Shown one piece after another: positions 7,398 to 15,975 of a stretch of 27,201 nt of DNA (the stretch's first letter is position 1; each line of letters begins with the position of its first letter). The notes under the pieces are model-generated. The model made no database searches. It was not told the origin of the DNA and worked only from the letters and a program-made list of their open reading frames with translations. The DNA is from a virus, in IMG/VR virus record IMGVR_UViG_3300020731_000071, positions 1 through 27,201 of that record, one strand, 5' to 3'. The position numbers and the translations under genes are program-made.

Positions 7398-8312
7398 TTA
7401 CACGCCAGCCGTGCCGTACACGCCGCGCGGGTCGGTCCAGCCGAACGCGTAACGCTCGGTGGCCTTGTAGCGCATGGAGTCGGTTTCGAAATCGCCTTCC
7501 ATGCTCTTTTCCAGACCACGACGCATGGCCAGCTTCAGACCGTCGGGAGCATCGGTTTCGACCCACCAAGCGGTGGTCGAGGTGATGCGCGACAGGTTGG
7601 CCTGACCACCGTCCAGCATCCCCATCGACTTGACGGGGTTGATGTCGTTGTTCGCCGTGCCGGTACGCAGGACCGACTTGAGCAGCACTTCAGCCTGAAA
7701 GACGTTGCTCGGGCCGGCAACGATCTTCTTCGGCGTCAAGCGGATGCGCTTGCCGTTGTTGTCCACCGCGTTACGGATCTGGATCAGCATCTGTTCCAGC
7801 GGGGTCTGCGACAGGCTGGCCGCAGTCGTGAGCTGGTTGCTGAACGAGCCGTTAGCAATCGGGTGAGCAGTGTTGATGAGCGAAACGCCATCGCCGCCAA
7901 CGTACGCGGAGTTGAACGCGCGGTTGAGGATGTTGGCACCAAGGGTTTCCTTGGTTTCGATCAGCGACTGCGCCAGATGGCGAGCGTAGGTCTGGCCGAT
8001 GCGGATGTGGTCGCCGTCTTCCACCAGAACTTTCGTCAGCGCGAAGGCAAGGCCATACACGCGATAGACGTAGCGCTGGATGAAGAGCACGCCACCCGAC
8101 TGGTAGGTGACAGGCATACCGTCGGGAAGTTCCGGGGCCGCGCCGAAACCGAACAGTACCGGTTCTTCGTGGTAGTTGCGAGGAATACCGTTGAAGGTCT
8201 TGAAGACCTGCGTGTATTCGTCGGTCCGCTGATCGTAGATGCCATTGAATTCCTCATTGAGGATAGGCTCGACGATAGAGCGGAAGTCGGTTGAACGCAT
8301 TGGGGTAGCCAT
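7398..8312 (-). CDS. Major capsid protein
   Basis: The 304-residue protein forms the phage head shell. It begins MATPMRSTDFRSIVEPILNE and has an extended-loop-like segment (VTYQSGGVLFIQRYVYRVYGLAFALT), a spine-helix-like region (YARHLAQSLIETKETLGANIL) and a C-terminal block MRYKATERYAFGWTDPRGVYG. This last block is characteristic of a widespread phage capsid family, probably HK97-fold and related to the Mu gpT type. Gene order (terminase, portal, scaffold, then this gene) supports the call. A strong GGGAGG precedes the ATG, and a double hairpin follows the stop, as expected for a heavily expressed gene. A prolysin or protease domain is absent, and the separate scaffold gene takes that place. 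Confidence 0.88.
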   Translation of the reverse strand: MATPMRSTDFRSIVEPILNEEFNGIYDQRTDEYTQVFKTFNGIPRNYHEEPVLFGFGAAPELPDGMPVTYQSGGVLFIQRYVYRVYGLAFALTKVLVEDGDHIRIGQTYARHLAQSLIETKETLGANILNRAFNSAYVGGDGVSLINTAHPIANGSFSNQLTTAASLSQTPLEQMLIQIRNAVDNNGKRIRLTPKKIVAGPSNVFQAEVLLKSVLRTGTANNDINPVKSMGMLDGGQANLSRITSTTAWWVETDAPDGLKLAMRRGLEKSMEGDFETDSMRYKATERYAFGWTDPRGVYGTAGV

Positions 8313-8327
8313 GACTCAAGCCCTCCC

Positions 8328-8912
8328 TTAATAAGCGGCCGCATTAGCGACGTTCTGATGTTCGCTAATTTGGACCTGAACGATGGTGTAGTTGTCGCCC
8401 CAAGCGTTGTCCGGTCCCGGCGTAAGGCCGATGACGCGAAGCTGCGCGTTGGTTCCCGACGTGGCGGTGTCCAGCATCATCTGCGAGACGCCGACCGACG
8501 AGTTGCCGGTGCCGATGGCGGTCGTGTTGTACTGCGACCCGATGGCGGCAGCAGTCAGCGAACCGTTGGCCTGAATATCGTAAACGATAGCCGGGTCCAG
8601 CGTGACATAGGCACGCACGTCGGTGTTGGCTTGGGTTGCCGTAGACGCGGTCCACTTGTTGGAGACGCGAAGACGACCATCGGTGTCCGTCCATTCAACA
8701 CCCGAGAAGGTGCCGATGAACGCAGCGCCGACAGCGGCTGCAACGACAGTGCCCTGCGTTTCGCCGCCGGTAGTGGCGGGAGCGATACGCACAGGCTGGT
8801 TACCGTAGATGTTGACCGCGTAGCCCGAAGCAATCGAGTACATCGTGGGGCGAATGACCCCCGACGGATGATAGCTGGGGCGGAGGCCAAACGGGGCAGA
8901 AACAGTAGACAT
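8328..8912 (-). CDS. Capsid-associated conserved phage structural protein
   Basis: This 194-residue protein starts MSTVSAPFGLRPSYHPSGVIRP and contains AAVGAAFIGTFSGVEWTDTDGRLRVSNKW and TLDPAIVYDIQ. These blocks are typical of a conserved family encoded directly before the major capsid gene in many environmental phages. It is beta-rich with no catalytic motif. A capsid decoration or cement protein is a reasonable inference from its constant position. The gene ends 15 bases before the capsid start, so the two are translated from the same message. GAGGT lies nine bases before the ATG. Confidence 0.7.
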   Translation of the reverse strand: MSTVSAPFGLRPSYHPSGVIRPTMYSIASGYAVNIYGNQPVRIAPATTGGETQGTVVAAAVGAAFIGTFSGVEWTDTDGRLRVSNKWTASTATQANTDVRAYVTLDPAIVYDIQANGSLTAAAIGSQYNTTAIGTGNSSVGVSQMMLDTATSGTNAQLRVIGLTPGPDNAWGDNYTIVQVQISEHQNVANAAAY

Positions 8913-8950
8913 GGCTGTTTACCTCGGAAGGAAGATCAATTGTCCCGCTC

Positions 8951-9481
8951 TCACTGGAAGATCGGAGCAGGGGCGGATTGACGAATGTCTGCGTTTCCAT
9001 CACCTTCGATAATCACAGAGCCGGAACGGTTGGCCTGCTCACGAAGCATATCTGCCACATCAGCAAGTTTGTTCTCCTCACGCAACGGGGCGTCGTGGTG
9101 GGCTTCCTTCATGTACATTTGGTACAGCTGAACAGGAAGCTTGAACGCGAGCATCTCGTTGACGCCAATCATACCGACATAGTCGCCGGTCTTGATAGTG
9201 GCGAACTCCATACCGGGCGAGTCAGCAGCTGTAATCGGCTCGTAACCGAGTCGCATACGCCGCTGGATACTATCACTCGGGTTGGTGGTCGTAAGCCAGC
9301 ATACGTGATAACCGGGGATTTCCGGAATATCAGGCAGTACGTCATTGTGCATCTGCTGCTGGAACATAACGAGCCGGTCGTCATCGCTGATAGCCCGGTT
9401 CTCGGTCACCTTCCGGTCATCGAGAGCGCGGCTGCGCCGACTGGCACCATCGTCCTTCTTAAGGCGTTCATCCAGATCCAT
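8951..9481 (-). CDS. Conserved phage assembly-module protein, function unknown
   Basis: The 176-residue protein has a charged N-terminus and a conserved core IPGYHVCWLTTTNPSD, then RRMRLGYEPITAAD, then IGVNEMLAFKLP and MKEAHHDAPLREE. I recognise this core from hypothetical proteins encoded between scaffold and capsid genes in related phages. No domain of known function is visible. The position suggests a head-assembly role, which is inference. AAGGAG lies nine bases before the ATG and 23 bases separate it from the scaffold gene stop. Confidence 0.7.
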   Translation of the reverse strand: MDLDERLKKDDGASRRSRALDDRKVTENRAISDDDRLVMFQQQMHNDVLPDIPEIPGYHVCWLTTTNPSDSIQRRMRLGYEPITAADSPGMEFATIKTGDYVGMIGVNEMLAFKLPVQLYQMYMKEAHHDAPLREENKLADVADMLREQANRSGSVIIEGDGNADIRQSAPAPIFQ

Positions 9482-9504
9482 GTTATCTCACTCCTTCGTT
9501 GCGA

Positions 9505-10446
9505 TCAGCGAGAAGCACCACGGTCGTAGGCATGATACGCTTTAGCGTAGCGTTTGCGAAGTACGGGGTCATCCCATACTCCTGCCTCGATCATAGCATC
9601 TTTTCGTTCTTTTGAAATAGAAATTTCACCGCGCTTGGTTTGGCGGCTATCTTCCCGGTCTGTGCCCATAGGCGGAGCCTGCCGTTTCTTGGCCTTATCC
9701 GCCTTATCGACCTTCTGCACTTTCTCTTCCGATCCGATCCGTTTGGCCACTCGCTTGGTCAGTTCGTGCCAATACACCTCCGTTGCAGGGTTCCAACCTT
9801 CGGCAGCCATAGCGTTGTCTACCGCTTTGGTGATGAGGCTCTGCTCATCGCCGCCGTTGGGGTTGTACCAAGGATTGGCCTTGTGCCACTCATTGGCGTA
9901 GGTGGCAACGCGCGGATCAGCACGCGGCGCCACAACCTGCTTGTGGAGGTTCTCGGCCTGCTGCTTGGCCTGCGAAAGCTGGTAGGCTCTGGCATTGGCT
10001 TCGTCGCGCAGCCGGATCGCCGCCGTGACGTCGGAACCGTTGCCGGCCTCAACGGCTTTGCCGATGATGTACTCGGCTTGGCGGATCTCCTGCTGGACCT
10101 GCGCGATCTGTGCGTCAAGCTGCGAGACGTTGGCGTTGACAGCGTGGCCTTCGACAGCCTGAACCCGGCGGACGAGGTCATCGTTCTGCTGGCGCAGGAA
10201 CGCCAGTTCGCGCTCTGCGTTTTCCTTGGCGCGACGACGAAGCTCTTTCTGCTTCTTGCGCTTTTTCGCGTTCTTGGCGCTGTTGCTGCTTTCGCTGCCC
10301 TCGTCGCCGTCGAGAATGTCGTCTTCGCTGTCGTCGGCGTTATCGCCTAGCCGCTCGTCGCCATCTCCATCATCGTCGTCGTCGTTGTTCTCGGTGATGA
10401 TGAGATCTTCATCATCGTCGTGCTCGTTCAGATTGATGTCGGACAT
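9505..10446 (-). CDS. Scaffolding protein
   Basis: The 313-residue protein guides capsid assembly and leaves before or during packaging. It has a very acidic N-terminus (residues 1-55, Asp/Glu runs), then a basic stretch (KKRKKQKELRRRAKE), then a long predicted coiled coil (about 70-175, Gln/Ala/Arg-rich heptads) and a basic C-terminal part ending KRYAKAYHAYDRGASR. This charge distribution, the coiled coil, and the position between portal and capsid are those of phage scaffolds. Sequence identity to a named scaffold is not apparent to me. AAGGAG lies five bases before the ATG. Confidence 0.78.
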   Translation of the reverse strand: MSDINLNEHDDDEDLIITENNDDDDDGDGDERLGDNADDSEDDILDGDEGSESSNSAKNAKKRKKQKELRRRAKENAERELAFLRQQNDDLVRRVQAVEGHAVNANVSQLDAQIAQVQQEIRQAEYIIGKAVEAGNGSDVTAAIRLRDEANARAYQLSQAKQQAENLHKQVVAPRADPRVATYANEWHKANPWYNPNGGDEQSLITKAVDNAMAAEGWNPATEVYWHELTKRVAKRIGSEEKVQKVDKADKAKKRQAPPMGTDREDSRQTKRGEISISKERKDAMIEAGVWDDPVLRKRYAKAYHAYDRGASR

Positions 10447-10482
10447 TGCATCTCCTTTCTGCTTGGCAGCAATGTACTGCGC

Positions 10483-10914
10483 TTAGATGTACGCTTTCAT
10501 CGAAAGCGGATCAGGAACGATGGCCCTCACGTCGAGGTCGTTGAACATGATGAAGTGGATCTCGGCGTCTTCGTCTTCGCCGATGGCAACCGTCCAGCGG
10601 TCGCCGCCGTATTTGGGGACGCGCACGAAATCGCCCGCTTTGACCCAAGCGCCTTCAGGCCACTGGGCCATCGTGTCGCGGCTGCGGTAGGCCAAGGGGC
10701 CAACACGCACGACCTTGGCAACCTGCGTGTTCCACTGCTCGGTCTGCTTGCTGTCGGCCACCAGAATGATGCCCCCGGCGGTAACAGACTTCGAACGCTT
10801 GAGCTGTACGACGATGTTGGAACCGCACGGGATGCAGTTCGGATCGACATCAGGGAACGCATCGTCGATGCTATCGTAGCTGATGTTGACCTTGTTCAGG
10901 ATATACTCTTGCAT
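10483..10914 (-). CDS. Phage GroES-like co-chaperonin
   Basis: The 143-residue protein shows the Cpn10 pattern: PCGSNIVVQLKRSK (about 29-42), TAGGIILV (46-53), then AKVVRVGPLA and WVKAGDFVRVPKYGGDRW. GroES caps GroEL, and phage versions such as T4 gp31 adapt the host chaperonin to fold the capsid protein. Here it lies between portal and scaffold genes, which fits a role in capsid folding. It is longer than bacterial GroES (about 97 aa), with extra residues at both ends. The mobile-loop region is short and does not clearly match the host-type loop, so binding to GroEL is inferred. GGAG lies five bases before the ATG. Confidence 0.75.
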   Translation of the reverse strand: MQEYILNKVNISYDSIDDAFPDVDPNCIPCGSNIVVQLKRSKSVTAGGIILVADSKQTEQWNTQVAKVVRVGPLAYRSRDTMAQWPEGAWVKAGDFVRVPKYGGDRWTVAIGEDEDAEIHFIMFNDLDVRAIVPDPLSMKAYI

Positions 10915-10933
10915 GTGTGCTCCATCTGCAAGT

Positions 10934-11131
10934 TTACAGGCTAAATCCGCGTTCCTCGGTCTCTCTCACGAGATCAATCAACACGTTTGCCGCGTGCTCG
11001 AGGCCCGCGTACATTCCAACGACCCGCCCGTATTCGAACAGATCGTTGGATCGAGGCTGCTCCAGCGCTTCTTTCGCAAGCTGGGCTTGCGCTGTCTTCA
11101 AGCGTTGGAGCAGCGGCTCAATCTGTCTCAC
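10934..11131 (-). CDS. Small helical phage protein (65 aa)
   Basis: This protein is almost fully alpha-helical: an N-terminal amphipathic helix (IEPLLQRLKTAQAQLAKEAL) and a second segment YGRVVGMYAGLEHAANVLIDLVRETEER. The second segment resembles small phage proteins near portal genes. Function is unknown. It starts at a GTG that overlaps the stop of the upstream 48-residue gene (GTGA), so translation is coupled. Confidence 0.65.
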   Translation of the reverse strand: MRQIEPLLQRLKTAQAQLAKEALEQPRSNDLFEYGRVVGMYAGLEHAANVLIDLVRETEERGFSL

Positions 11132-11274
11132 GCAGGGGTCTTTTTCGACGGCGACTTGCCGCCCAAAGCGCCTTTGCCTGCGCCGGTTTCGACCGGCTTG
11201 CCCATAGCCATTGCCTTGTGCAGCGGCATAGCATCTTCCGAAACCGGTTTACCCTTGGTGTCATTCTTGGCCAT
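11128..11274 (-). CDS. Very small basic protein (48 aa)
   Basis: An ATG at 11274, preceded by GAAGGA at eight bases, opens a 48-residue frame starting MAKNDTKGKPVSEDAMPLHK and ending SPSKKTPA. It is Lys/Gly/Ala-rich, probably disordered, and unlike any protein I know. The good ribosome binding site and the four-base overlap with the next gene (GTGA) support it being translated. Without that context it would be too short to call. Confidence 0.6.
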   Translation of the reverse strand: MAKNDTKGKPVSEDAMPLHKAMAMGKPVETGAGKGALGGKSPSKKTPA

Positions 11275-11285
11275 GTTCAGTTCCT

Positions 11286-11591
11286 TCACTGCGCTGCCGC
11301 GAGACGATCTCGCAGCAAATACCCTTCCAACTTCCAGAGTTGGCGGATGGCGTTTTCGTAGGCGAACTTGTTGCCAAGATTGGCATCGTAGTTCGCTGCG
11401 CTGGCCGGCGCGCTCTCGCCCACTACATAAAAACCGTTTTCCATCTCGAGGACGCAGATGGTCAGCAGGCTGTGGCGGTAGTATGTTTCGCTGACGATCT
11501 TCGCCGTCATGCTTTCCAGCGTGACACGCGGCGCCGTCGCGTTGGCCGCGCTTTCCGCTTCAGCGGCCATCAGGGAGTCGGTGTTAGTCAT
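11286..11591 (-). CDS. N4 Gp49 / Sf6 gene 66 family protein
   Basis: The 101-residue protein carries the family pattern: PRVTLESMTAKIVSETYY, then LLTICVLEMENGFYVVGES, then NYDANLGNKFAYENAIRQLWKLEGYLL. The family is common in podoviruses and other phages and has no settled biochemical role. The conserved NGF-V-GES and LEGY-LR blocks are intact and the length matches the family. GTAAGGAG lies before the ATG, and the gene starts nine bases after the portal stop. Confidence 0.88.
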   Translation of the reverse strand: MTNTDSLMAAEAESAANATAPRVTLESMTAKIVSETYYRHSLLTICVLEMENGFYVVGESAPASAANYDANLGNKFAYENAIRQLWKLEGYLLRDRLAAAQ

Positions 11592-11600
11592 GTCGTCTCC

Positions 11601-14201
11601 TTACTCGGGAAGCTTCGTAGGCTCAGGCTTGTAAGCCTCCATCGCCTGAGCGTGCGCGTGGTCCATCAGCGCGATCTGTACGGACGTGCTGTTGTCTTGT
11701 GTATTCATAGCCGCTCGAGCGTCCATGTCCATACGTTCGCGCTCGTCGACCGCGTGCTCCTTGGCGGCCTCGATTGCGGCGTTGCGCAGCGAGTTCTGGG
11801 CAGCCTGATCCAGCTTGGTCTGGGTCTGTTGGGCCTGCGTGGCCGCCTTGGTCTGGTTGAACTGCGCCTGAGTTTGGGCCTGCTCGGCTGCCTGCGCGAG
11901 TTTCTGCTGCTCGATCTGGTTGCGCTGCTGGTTGTTGCGGTCCTGCATCTGAACCTGCTGCTGCGCGACTTGCACCGCAGGGTCCATCTGCGGGGGCGGC
12001 ATGAACTGCTGCAACGTCTGCTGCGCCTGCTTGATGGCTGCCGGCAGCTGGGTGAAGACCGCCTGAGCCTCCTCGCTGACCGTCTGCGACGCCTCGGCCA
12101 GCATCCGGTCGAACGCCTGACGATCCTTCGGATCTTTCATGTCGCGCATGTCTTCCGCGATGTTGCCGCCCGACACCTCGTTGCCCAGCTGGAATACGCC
12201 ACTGGCGTACCAGAACGCGATGTGCTCCTTGATGTGGTTGAGCATGATCGGGATGTATGCCGGCGCGATCAGCGGGCTCGAGCCCAGCGCCGGGTTGAGC
12301 ATGTAGCTCAGGTGCGCCTTGAGGTGGGCGATGTGGTCCTGCTCCGGGAATGCCAAGATCGTGTGGCCCATAGTGGCCGTCACGTTCTCGTTGACCGCGT
12401 TCTGCTCCTTGGGCTCGGTGGTCGGCGCCAGCAACTCCAGCGGGTTCGGGATTTTCAGCGTCTCGAGGATGCGCTGCTCGACTTTGCGCAGGTCGTACAG
12501 CTGCGGGACGATCTGCGACCGCTGGGCCACCGCCTGCACCTGAGCGTAGCGCTGGGCTTCGCTGAAGATGTTCGGGTCGCTGACGGGCACCACATCGAGC
12601 GGCCCCTCGAAATCCCCACGAGTCGCGAGTTCCTGACCGACTTCATGCTCGATGTCGTCATCGTCGAGGTACATGCCGTTGAGCCGGTGCAGCACGCGCA
12701 GCAGCCGCGCCATCGCGTCGTGCAGCCGGGCGTGGATGGCCGAGAAGACCACCATCCCTTGCTCCATGCGCGCCAGCGTCGTGCCGACGGGCGTGTCGGC
12801 CTGCATCTCGGACGCCACGTCTTCCATCGACGTGCGGACGACGCCCTTGGCCGCGTCGGTGATGAAGCCCAGCAGTTCCATCAGGATCTGCGACGGCGGG
12901 TTGAACGGCAACGGCATCGCGATCTTGCGGATGTCGTCGATGTTGAGGCCGCCCTCGATCTCCTCGACCTGCGTCGGCTGGATGTTCAGCGACTGGCCGC
13001 CGCGCGACCCGCCCTTCAGCTTCAGCATGGTCGGAGCGTTCTGGATGTGCGCGCTGTCCATCAGGGCGCGCAGGGCGCCTGTGGCAGCCGCAGACAGGCC
13101 ACCCATGATGTGCGGCAGCCCAATCGGGTACGCGCCGCGCCACGGGATGAACGGGAACTCGACGAACCACTGAAGTTCCTCGCGGGTCTCGTCCAGTTCG
13201 TCCCAGTTGCGGTAGATCGACAGCACGGTGCGCGATGTCTTGTCGACCGAGATGATGTAGGGCGACGCCTCGTCGTCATCGTCCAGCGTGGTCGTGACGT
13301 AGATCTCGAACACGGTGCGCAGACCGTCCTCGTTGTAACTGCTCTCCGAGCGGCCTTCGATCTTGTCGTTGGCCTTGTCGACGTCCGACCGCTCAGGCTC
13401 TGAGCCCGGCGGGATGACGTCGATGTCGCGGTACATGCCGCTCTTGACCTTGCGGTCGTAGTCGAGCGTGGTCAGGTACTGGACGTGCGTCTTGCGCTGC
13501 GCGCTGTAGAAGTTGGTCGCAGCGAACGGCAGGTACATATCGTCGATGGCGACGAACAGGAACTGGGGCCGGTTGCGCGAGTTGTTCCACGTCGTCTTGA
13601 GGTACTGCGCGCCGCCCAGCGGCACCTGCGTCAGCAGCTGCTCCAGTTCCGCGCGGAACTCGGTCGACTGGACGGTAAGCTGCCAGTTCATCAGCGCGGT
13701 CTTGCGCTTGGCCTTCTGCACCTTCTCGACGGTCACGTCGCCGACGATCAGATCCTTCACCGGGCCCGTCGGCGGCATCAGTTCCTTCATGGCCCGCGAT
13801 GCGAAGTCGATGCACGCCTCGGTCAGCATGGGATGCACGACGCGCGAGGCGCCTTGGAACTGCGCACCGCCCGGTGCGTCGTCGCCCAGCCCGGTGCGGC
13901 GGATGCCGTCTTCGTACTGCTCGTCGCGCTTCTTGCGCGCTTCCCGGTCCTTCTCGATGAGGTCGAGGTACTCGGCGGCAATGTCGCCCAACTCGCCTTC
14001 GCTCATGTCCTCGGCGAGGTTGCGGTAGAAGTCGGGGGTGCGCTCGTCCTCGTCATCCTCGCTCACGCGGATGGTAGCGCTGCCGTCCTCGTTCTCGGTG
14101 ACGTCGCCATCGTCGTCATCGTCCATGAACGCGATTTCAGCCTGCGTGTCGCCGCTCAGATCGCCGTAGTCGGGAAGCGCGTCGTTTTCGTCGTCCATCA
14201 T
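11601..14201 (-). CDS. Portal protein
   Basis: The 866-residue protein forms the dodecameric DNA channel at the head vertex. After a very acidic N-terminus (residues 1-60) come portal-type blocks: RTPDFYRNLAEDM, GASRVVHPMLTEACIDFASRAMKEL, a wing region, IPWRGAYPIGLPHIMGGLSAAATGALRAL, and a clip/stem region PLPFNPPSQILMELLGFITDAAKG. Residues ~750-830 form a Gln/Ala-rich coiled coil that may be the barrel extension seen in P22-type portals. Its length (866) is large, as in podoviruses. It starts seven bases after the large terminase stop. Two tandem ATGs are present (14201 and 14198); the second has better spacing from AAGGA. Confidence 0.88.
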   Translation of the reverse strand: MMDDENDALPDYGDLSGDTQAEIAFMDDDDDGDVTENEDGSATIRVSEDDEDERTPDFYRNLAEDMSEGELGDIAAEYLDLIEKDREARKKRDEQYEDGIRRTGLGDDAPGGAQFQGASRVVHPMLTEACIDFASRAMKELMPPTGPVKDLIVGDVTVEKVQKAKRKTALMNWQLTVQSTEFRAELEQLLTQVPLGGAQYLKTTWNNSRNRPQFLFVAIDDMYLPFAATNFYSAQRKTHVQYLTTLDYDRKVKSGMYRDIDVIPPGSEPERSDVDKANDKIEGRSESSYNEDGLRTVFEIYVTTTLDDDDEASPYIISVDKTSRTVLSIYRNWDELDETREELQWFVEFPFIPWRGAYPIGLPHIMGGLSAAATGALRALMDSAHIQNAPTMLKLKGGSRGGQSLNIQPTQVEEIEGGLNIDDIRKIAMPLPFNPPSQILMELLGFITDAAKGVVRTSMEDVASEMQADTPVGTTLARMEQGMVVFSAIHARLHDAMARLLRVLHRLNGMYLDDDDIEHEVGQELATRGDFEGPLDVVPVSDPNIFSEAQRYAQVQAVAQRSQIVPQLYDLRKVEQRILETLKIPNPLELLAPTTEPKEQNAVNENVTATMGHTILAFPEQDHIAHLKAHLSYMLNPALGSSPLIAPAYIPIMLNHIKEHIAFWYASGVFQLGNEVSGGNIAEDMRDMKDPKDRQAFDRMLAEASQTVSEEAQAVFTQLPAAIKQAQQTLQQFMPPPQMDPAVQVAQQQVQMQDRNNQQRNQIEQQKLAQAAEQAQTQAQFNQTKAATQAQQTQTKLDQAAQNSLRNAAIEAAKEHAVDERERMDMDARAAMNTQDNSTSVQIALMDHAHAQAMEAYKPEPTKLPE

Positions 14202-14208
14202 CTATCCT

Positions 14209-15708
14209 TCAGGCGGCGTAAGGGTTCTGGTACTCACGGGGGGCGGACCGGCGCTCCTCGTCGTCGGCCCTGCGGTTTCGCTCTTCGGCGGCTTTTACCG
14301 TACTTACCAGCCCTTTGTCGAGGCATAGACGCACGCCCTGCGACACAGCGTCGACGTAGTCGTCGTGCTTGATCGAGCCGGCGCCCGTAAATGCGCACAA
14401 TTGAGCCAGCATGGGGTCGATCCACGTCTTGGGCCGGCCCTTGAACTTGTCGCTCTCAGGGAGCCACACGCGCCGCTGGGCGAACACAGGCGACACGATG
14501 TGCAGCCGGCTCAGCTTGTCCGCACGACCGGGGTTGTAGGCGTACGCCTCGATCCCCTCGCGCGCCAGCATCTGCCGCAGCGAGATGCCCGACCCCTTGT
14601 CCTCGATCAGCAGGATGTCTGGCGCCCGGCCACTGGTCAGCGGCTTGGCCGACCCGAACATGGGCCGGATGACCGCCGTGTCCTCGTCGTCGCCGTACCG
14701 GTTCTGCAACTCGCGCTTCACCCGCTTCATCAACTCGGGCAGCCCCAGCTGCTCAGCCCAGCAGTCGAGCATAATCAGGTTGGCCACGCCGTCCTGCTGG
14801 AACACGCCCATCACGACGCACGCCGAGAAGTCGGCGCCATTCTTCTTGTCAAACGTCGCCTCGGTGAACGCCGTGTCCATCGACATGATGATCCAGTCCA
14901 ACTGCGGCAGCGGCTTCTTCGCCGGCCACAGCCTGAACCACGACCGCTTGATGATGCCGCTCTCTTCCGGGTCGATCAACTCGCCGTACAACTCCTGCCG
15001 CCCGAGGGTCGTGCCCTCGTACTGCTCCAGCTGCGCAAAAAAGCTATCCGGCAGGTTCGCCTTGTTCTCGAACGTCGAGCCGCGCACGATGAACCGGCCC
15101 TTCTTCGGTTCGATGAGTTTGCGGACCAACTCTTTTGGCTTCGGCGTCGTCGTCCACAGTATTTGCGGATTATTACCAAGTCGCAGACCCATCATGGCCA
15201 TGTCCCACGTCTCCTCGTCGTAGGCCCACGAAGACAACTCATCGCCCCAGATCCGCGCGTGCTGCGGCCCGCGCAGTCGCTCGGGCTTTTCCGCCGTAAA
15301 TCCGCGAATTGTGGTTGTCTTGCCGCTGCGCGTCTTCATCTCGATAATCATGTCCGACGAGTTGTACCGTACGATCAACTCCTTCGGAATGACATTCAGC
15401 AGCCCCGCCGGCCCTTCGAAGCACGTAAACTTCACGTCCCCGTAGGTCGGCGCGATCACAGCCGAGGGGAACGCATCGGGATCTTCGAACGACGCTGCTC
15501 CAAGCCACTCAGCGCCCACGCGCGTTTTACCGAACCCGCGACCGGCCATAAAACCGGTTTCAGTCCACAGTGTCTCGGGGGGTAGCTGATTTGGACGAGC
15601 TGTCATCGCCCATTTGGTCTGCCAAAGCAGGTAAGCCACGTCCTCTGCCGACCACCCCCCGAGGGTGCTTTCGTCCAGAGATTCCAAAGCACTCAGATCG
15701 AGGGCCAT
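14209..15708 (-). CDS. terL: Terminase large subunit
   Basis: This is the packaging motor ATPase and nuclease. In the 499-residue form starting MALDL, the Walker A motif is AGRGFGKT (55-62), the Walker B is IWGDE (Asp156, Glu157) and the coupling motif is WTTTPKP (about 185-191). The RNase-H-like nuclease residues are Asp278 (MSMDTAF), Asp370 (LIEDKGSG) and Asp449/450/453 (HDDYVDA). The ATG at 15708 has GGAG nine bases upstream. An in-frame ATG at 15723 is possible but poorly spaced, and the frame stays open further upstream across a promoter, which argues against a longer start. It lies at the head of the structural operon, about 50 bases from a sigma70-like promoter. Confidence 0.93.
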   Translation of the reverse strand: MALDLSALESLDESTLGGWSAEDVAYLLWQTKWAMTARPNQLPPETLWTETGFMAGRGFGKTRVGAEWLGAASFEDPDAFPSAVIAPTYGDVKFTCFEGPAGLLNVIPKELIVRYNSSDMIIEMKTRSGKTTTIRGFTAEKPERLRGPQHARIWGDELSSWAYDEETWDMAMMGLRLGNNPQILWTTTPKPKELVRKLIEPKKGRFIVRGSTFENKANLPDSFFAQLEQYEGTTLGRQELYGELIDPEESGIIKRSWFRLWPAKKPLPQLDWIIMSMDTAFTEATFDKKNGADFSACVVMGVFQQDGVANLIMLDCWAEQLGLPELMKRVKRELQNRYGDDEDTAVIRPMFGSAKPLTSGRAPDILLIEDKGSGISLRQMLAREGIEAYAYNPGRADKLSRLHIVSPVFAQRRVWLPESDKFKGRPKTWIDPMLAQLCAFTGAGSIKHDDYVDAVSQGVRLCLDKGLVSTVKAAEERNRRADDEERRSAPREYQNPYAA

Positions 15709-15759
15709 TAACGTGTGCTCCATGCTCACCGCTCGCACGAGGAGCAGCGCCGCAAAAAA

Positions 15760-15788
15760 AATATAGGGGGGTGGCACCCTTTTGTCAA
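15760..15788 (-). promoter_or_regulatory. Near-consensus sigma70 promoter for the structural operon
   Basis: On the minus strand TTGACA (15788-15783) and TATATT (15765-15760) are separated by exactly 17 bases. The -35 is perfect and the -10 matches five of six positions. Transcription would begin near 15752, some 45 bases before the large terminase ATG. Confidence 0.75.
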
Positions 15789-15860
15789 ACCCGAGGGGGT
15801 GTTGCGCTTTTTTGCAAATAGGAGGGGGTGGGTAGGGGCCGGGGGGCACGTGTTGCTTTG

Positions 15861-15882
15861 TACTTGTAGAATTTTACAAGTA
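15861..15882. promoter_or_regulatory. Candidate operator overlapping the -10
   Basis: TACTTGTA (15861-15868) and TACAAGTA (15875-15882) are perfect inverted arms around a six-base spacer. Size and position over a -10 element are those of a repressor site. No cognate repressor is identified. Confidence 0.5.
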
Positions 15883-15899
15883 GCTGCTTTATTTTGCAA
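15871..15899 (-). promoter_or_regulatory. Second sigma70-like promoter, overlapped by inverted repeats
   Basis: On the minus strand TTGCAA (15899-15894) and TAAAAT (15876-15871) are separated by 17 bases. The -35 matches four and the -10 five of six positions. An 8-bp inverted repeat covers the -10 and another covers the -35. Confidence 0.5.
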
Positions 15900-15909
15900 A
15901 TATGCAAAA
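15892..15909. promoter_or_regulatory. Candidate operator overlapping the -35
   Basis: TTTTGCA (15892-15898) and TGCAAAA (15903-15909) are inverted arms with a four-base spacer. The sequence TTTTGCAAATA also occurs at 15810-15820, giving a direct repeat. Confidence 0.4.
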
Positions 15910-15975
15910 AATTTGGCGCGTGGGCTGGCAATGCCACGCCACCCCCCGGCCTTTTCGGCCCCCACCCCCTTCATG

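Noticed and set aside
11340-13403. 687-codon open frame on the plus strand
   Set aside because: It lies wholly opposite the portal gene, is Arg/Leu/Val-rich low-information sequence, and arises from the codon bias of GC-rich DNA.
14365-15585. 406-codon open frame on the plus strand
   Set aside because: It is antisense to the large terminase, whose motifs are complete on the minus strand, and it has no recognisable domain.
15709-15849. Longer N-terminus of the large terminase (up to 47 extra residues)
   Set aside because: The extension would be Pro-rich low-complexity sequence translated from inside the promoter, and ATG 15708 has a well-placed GGAG.
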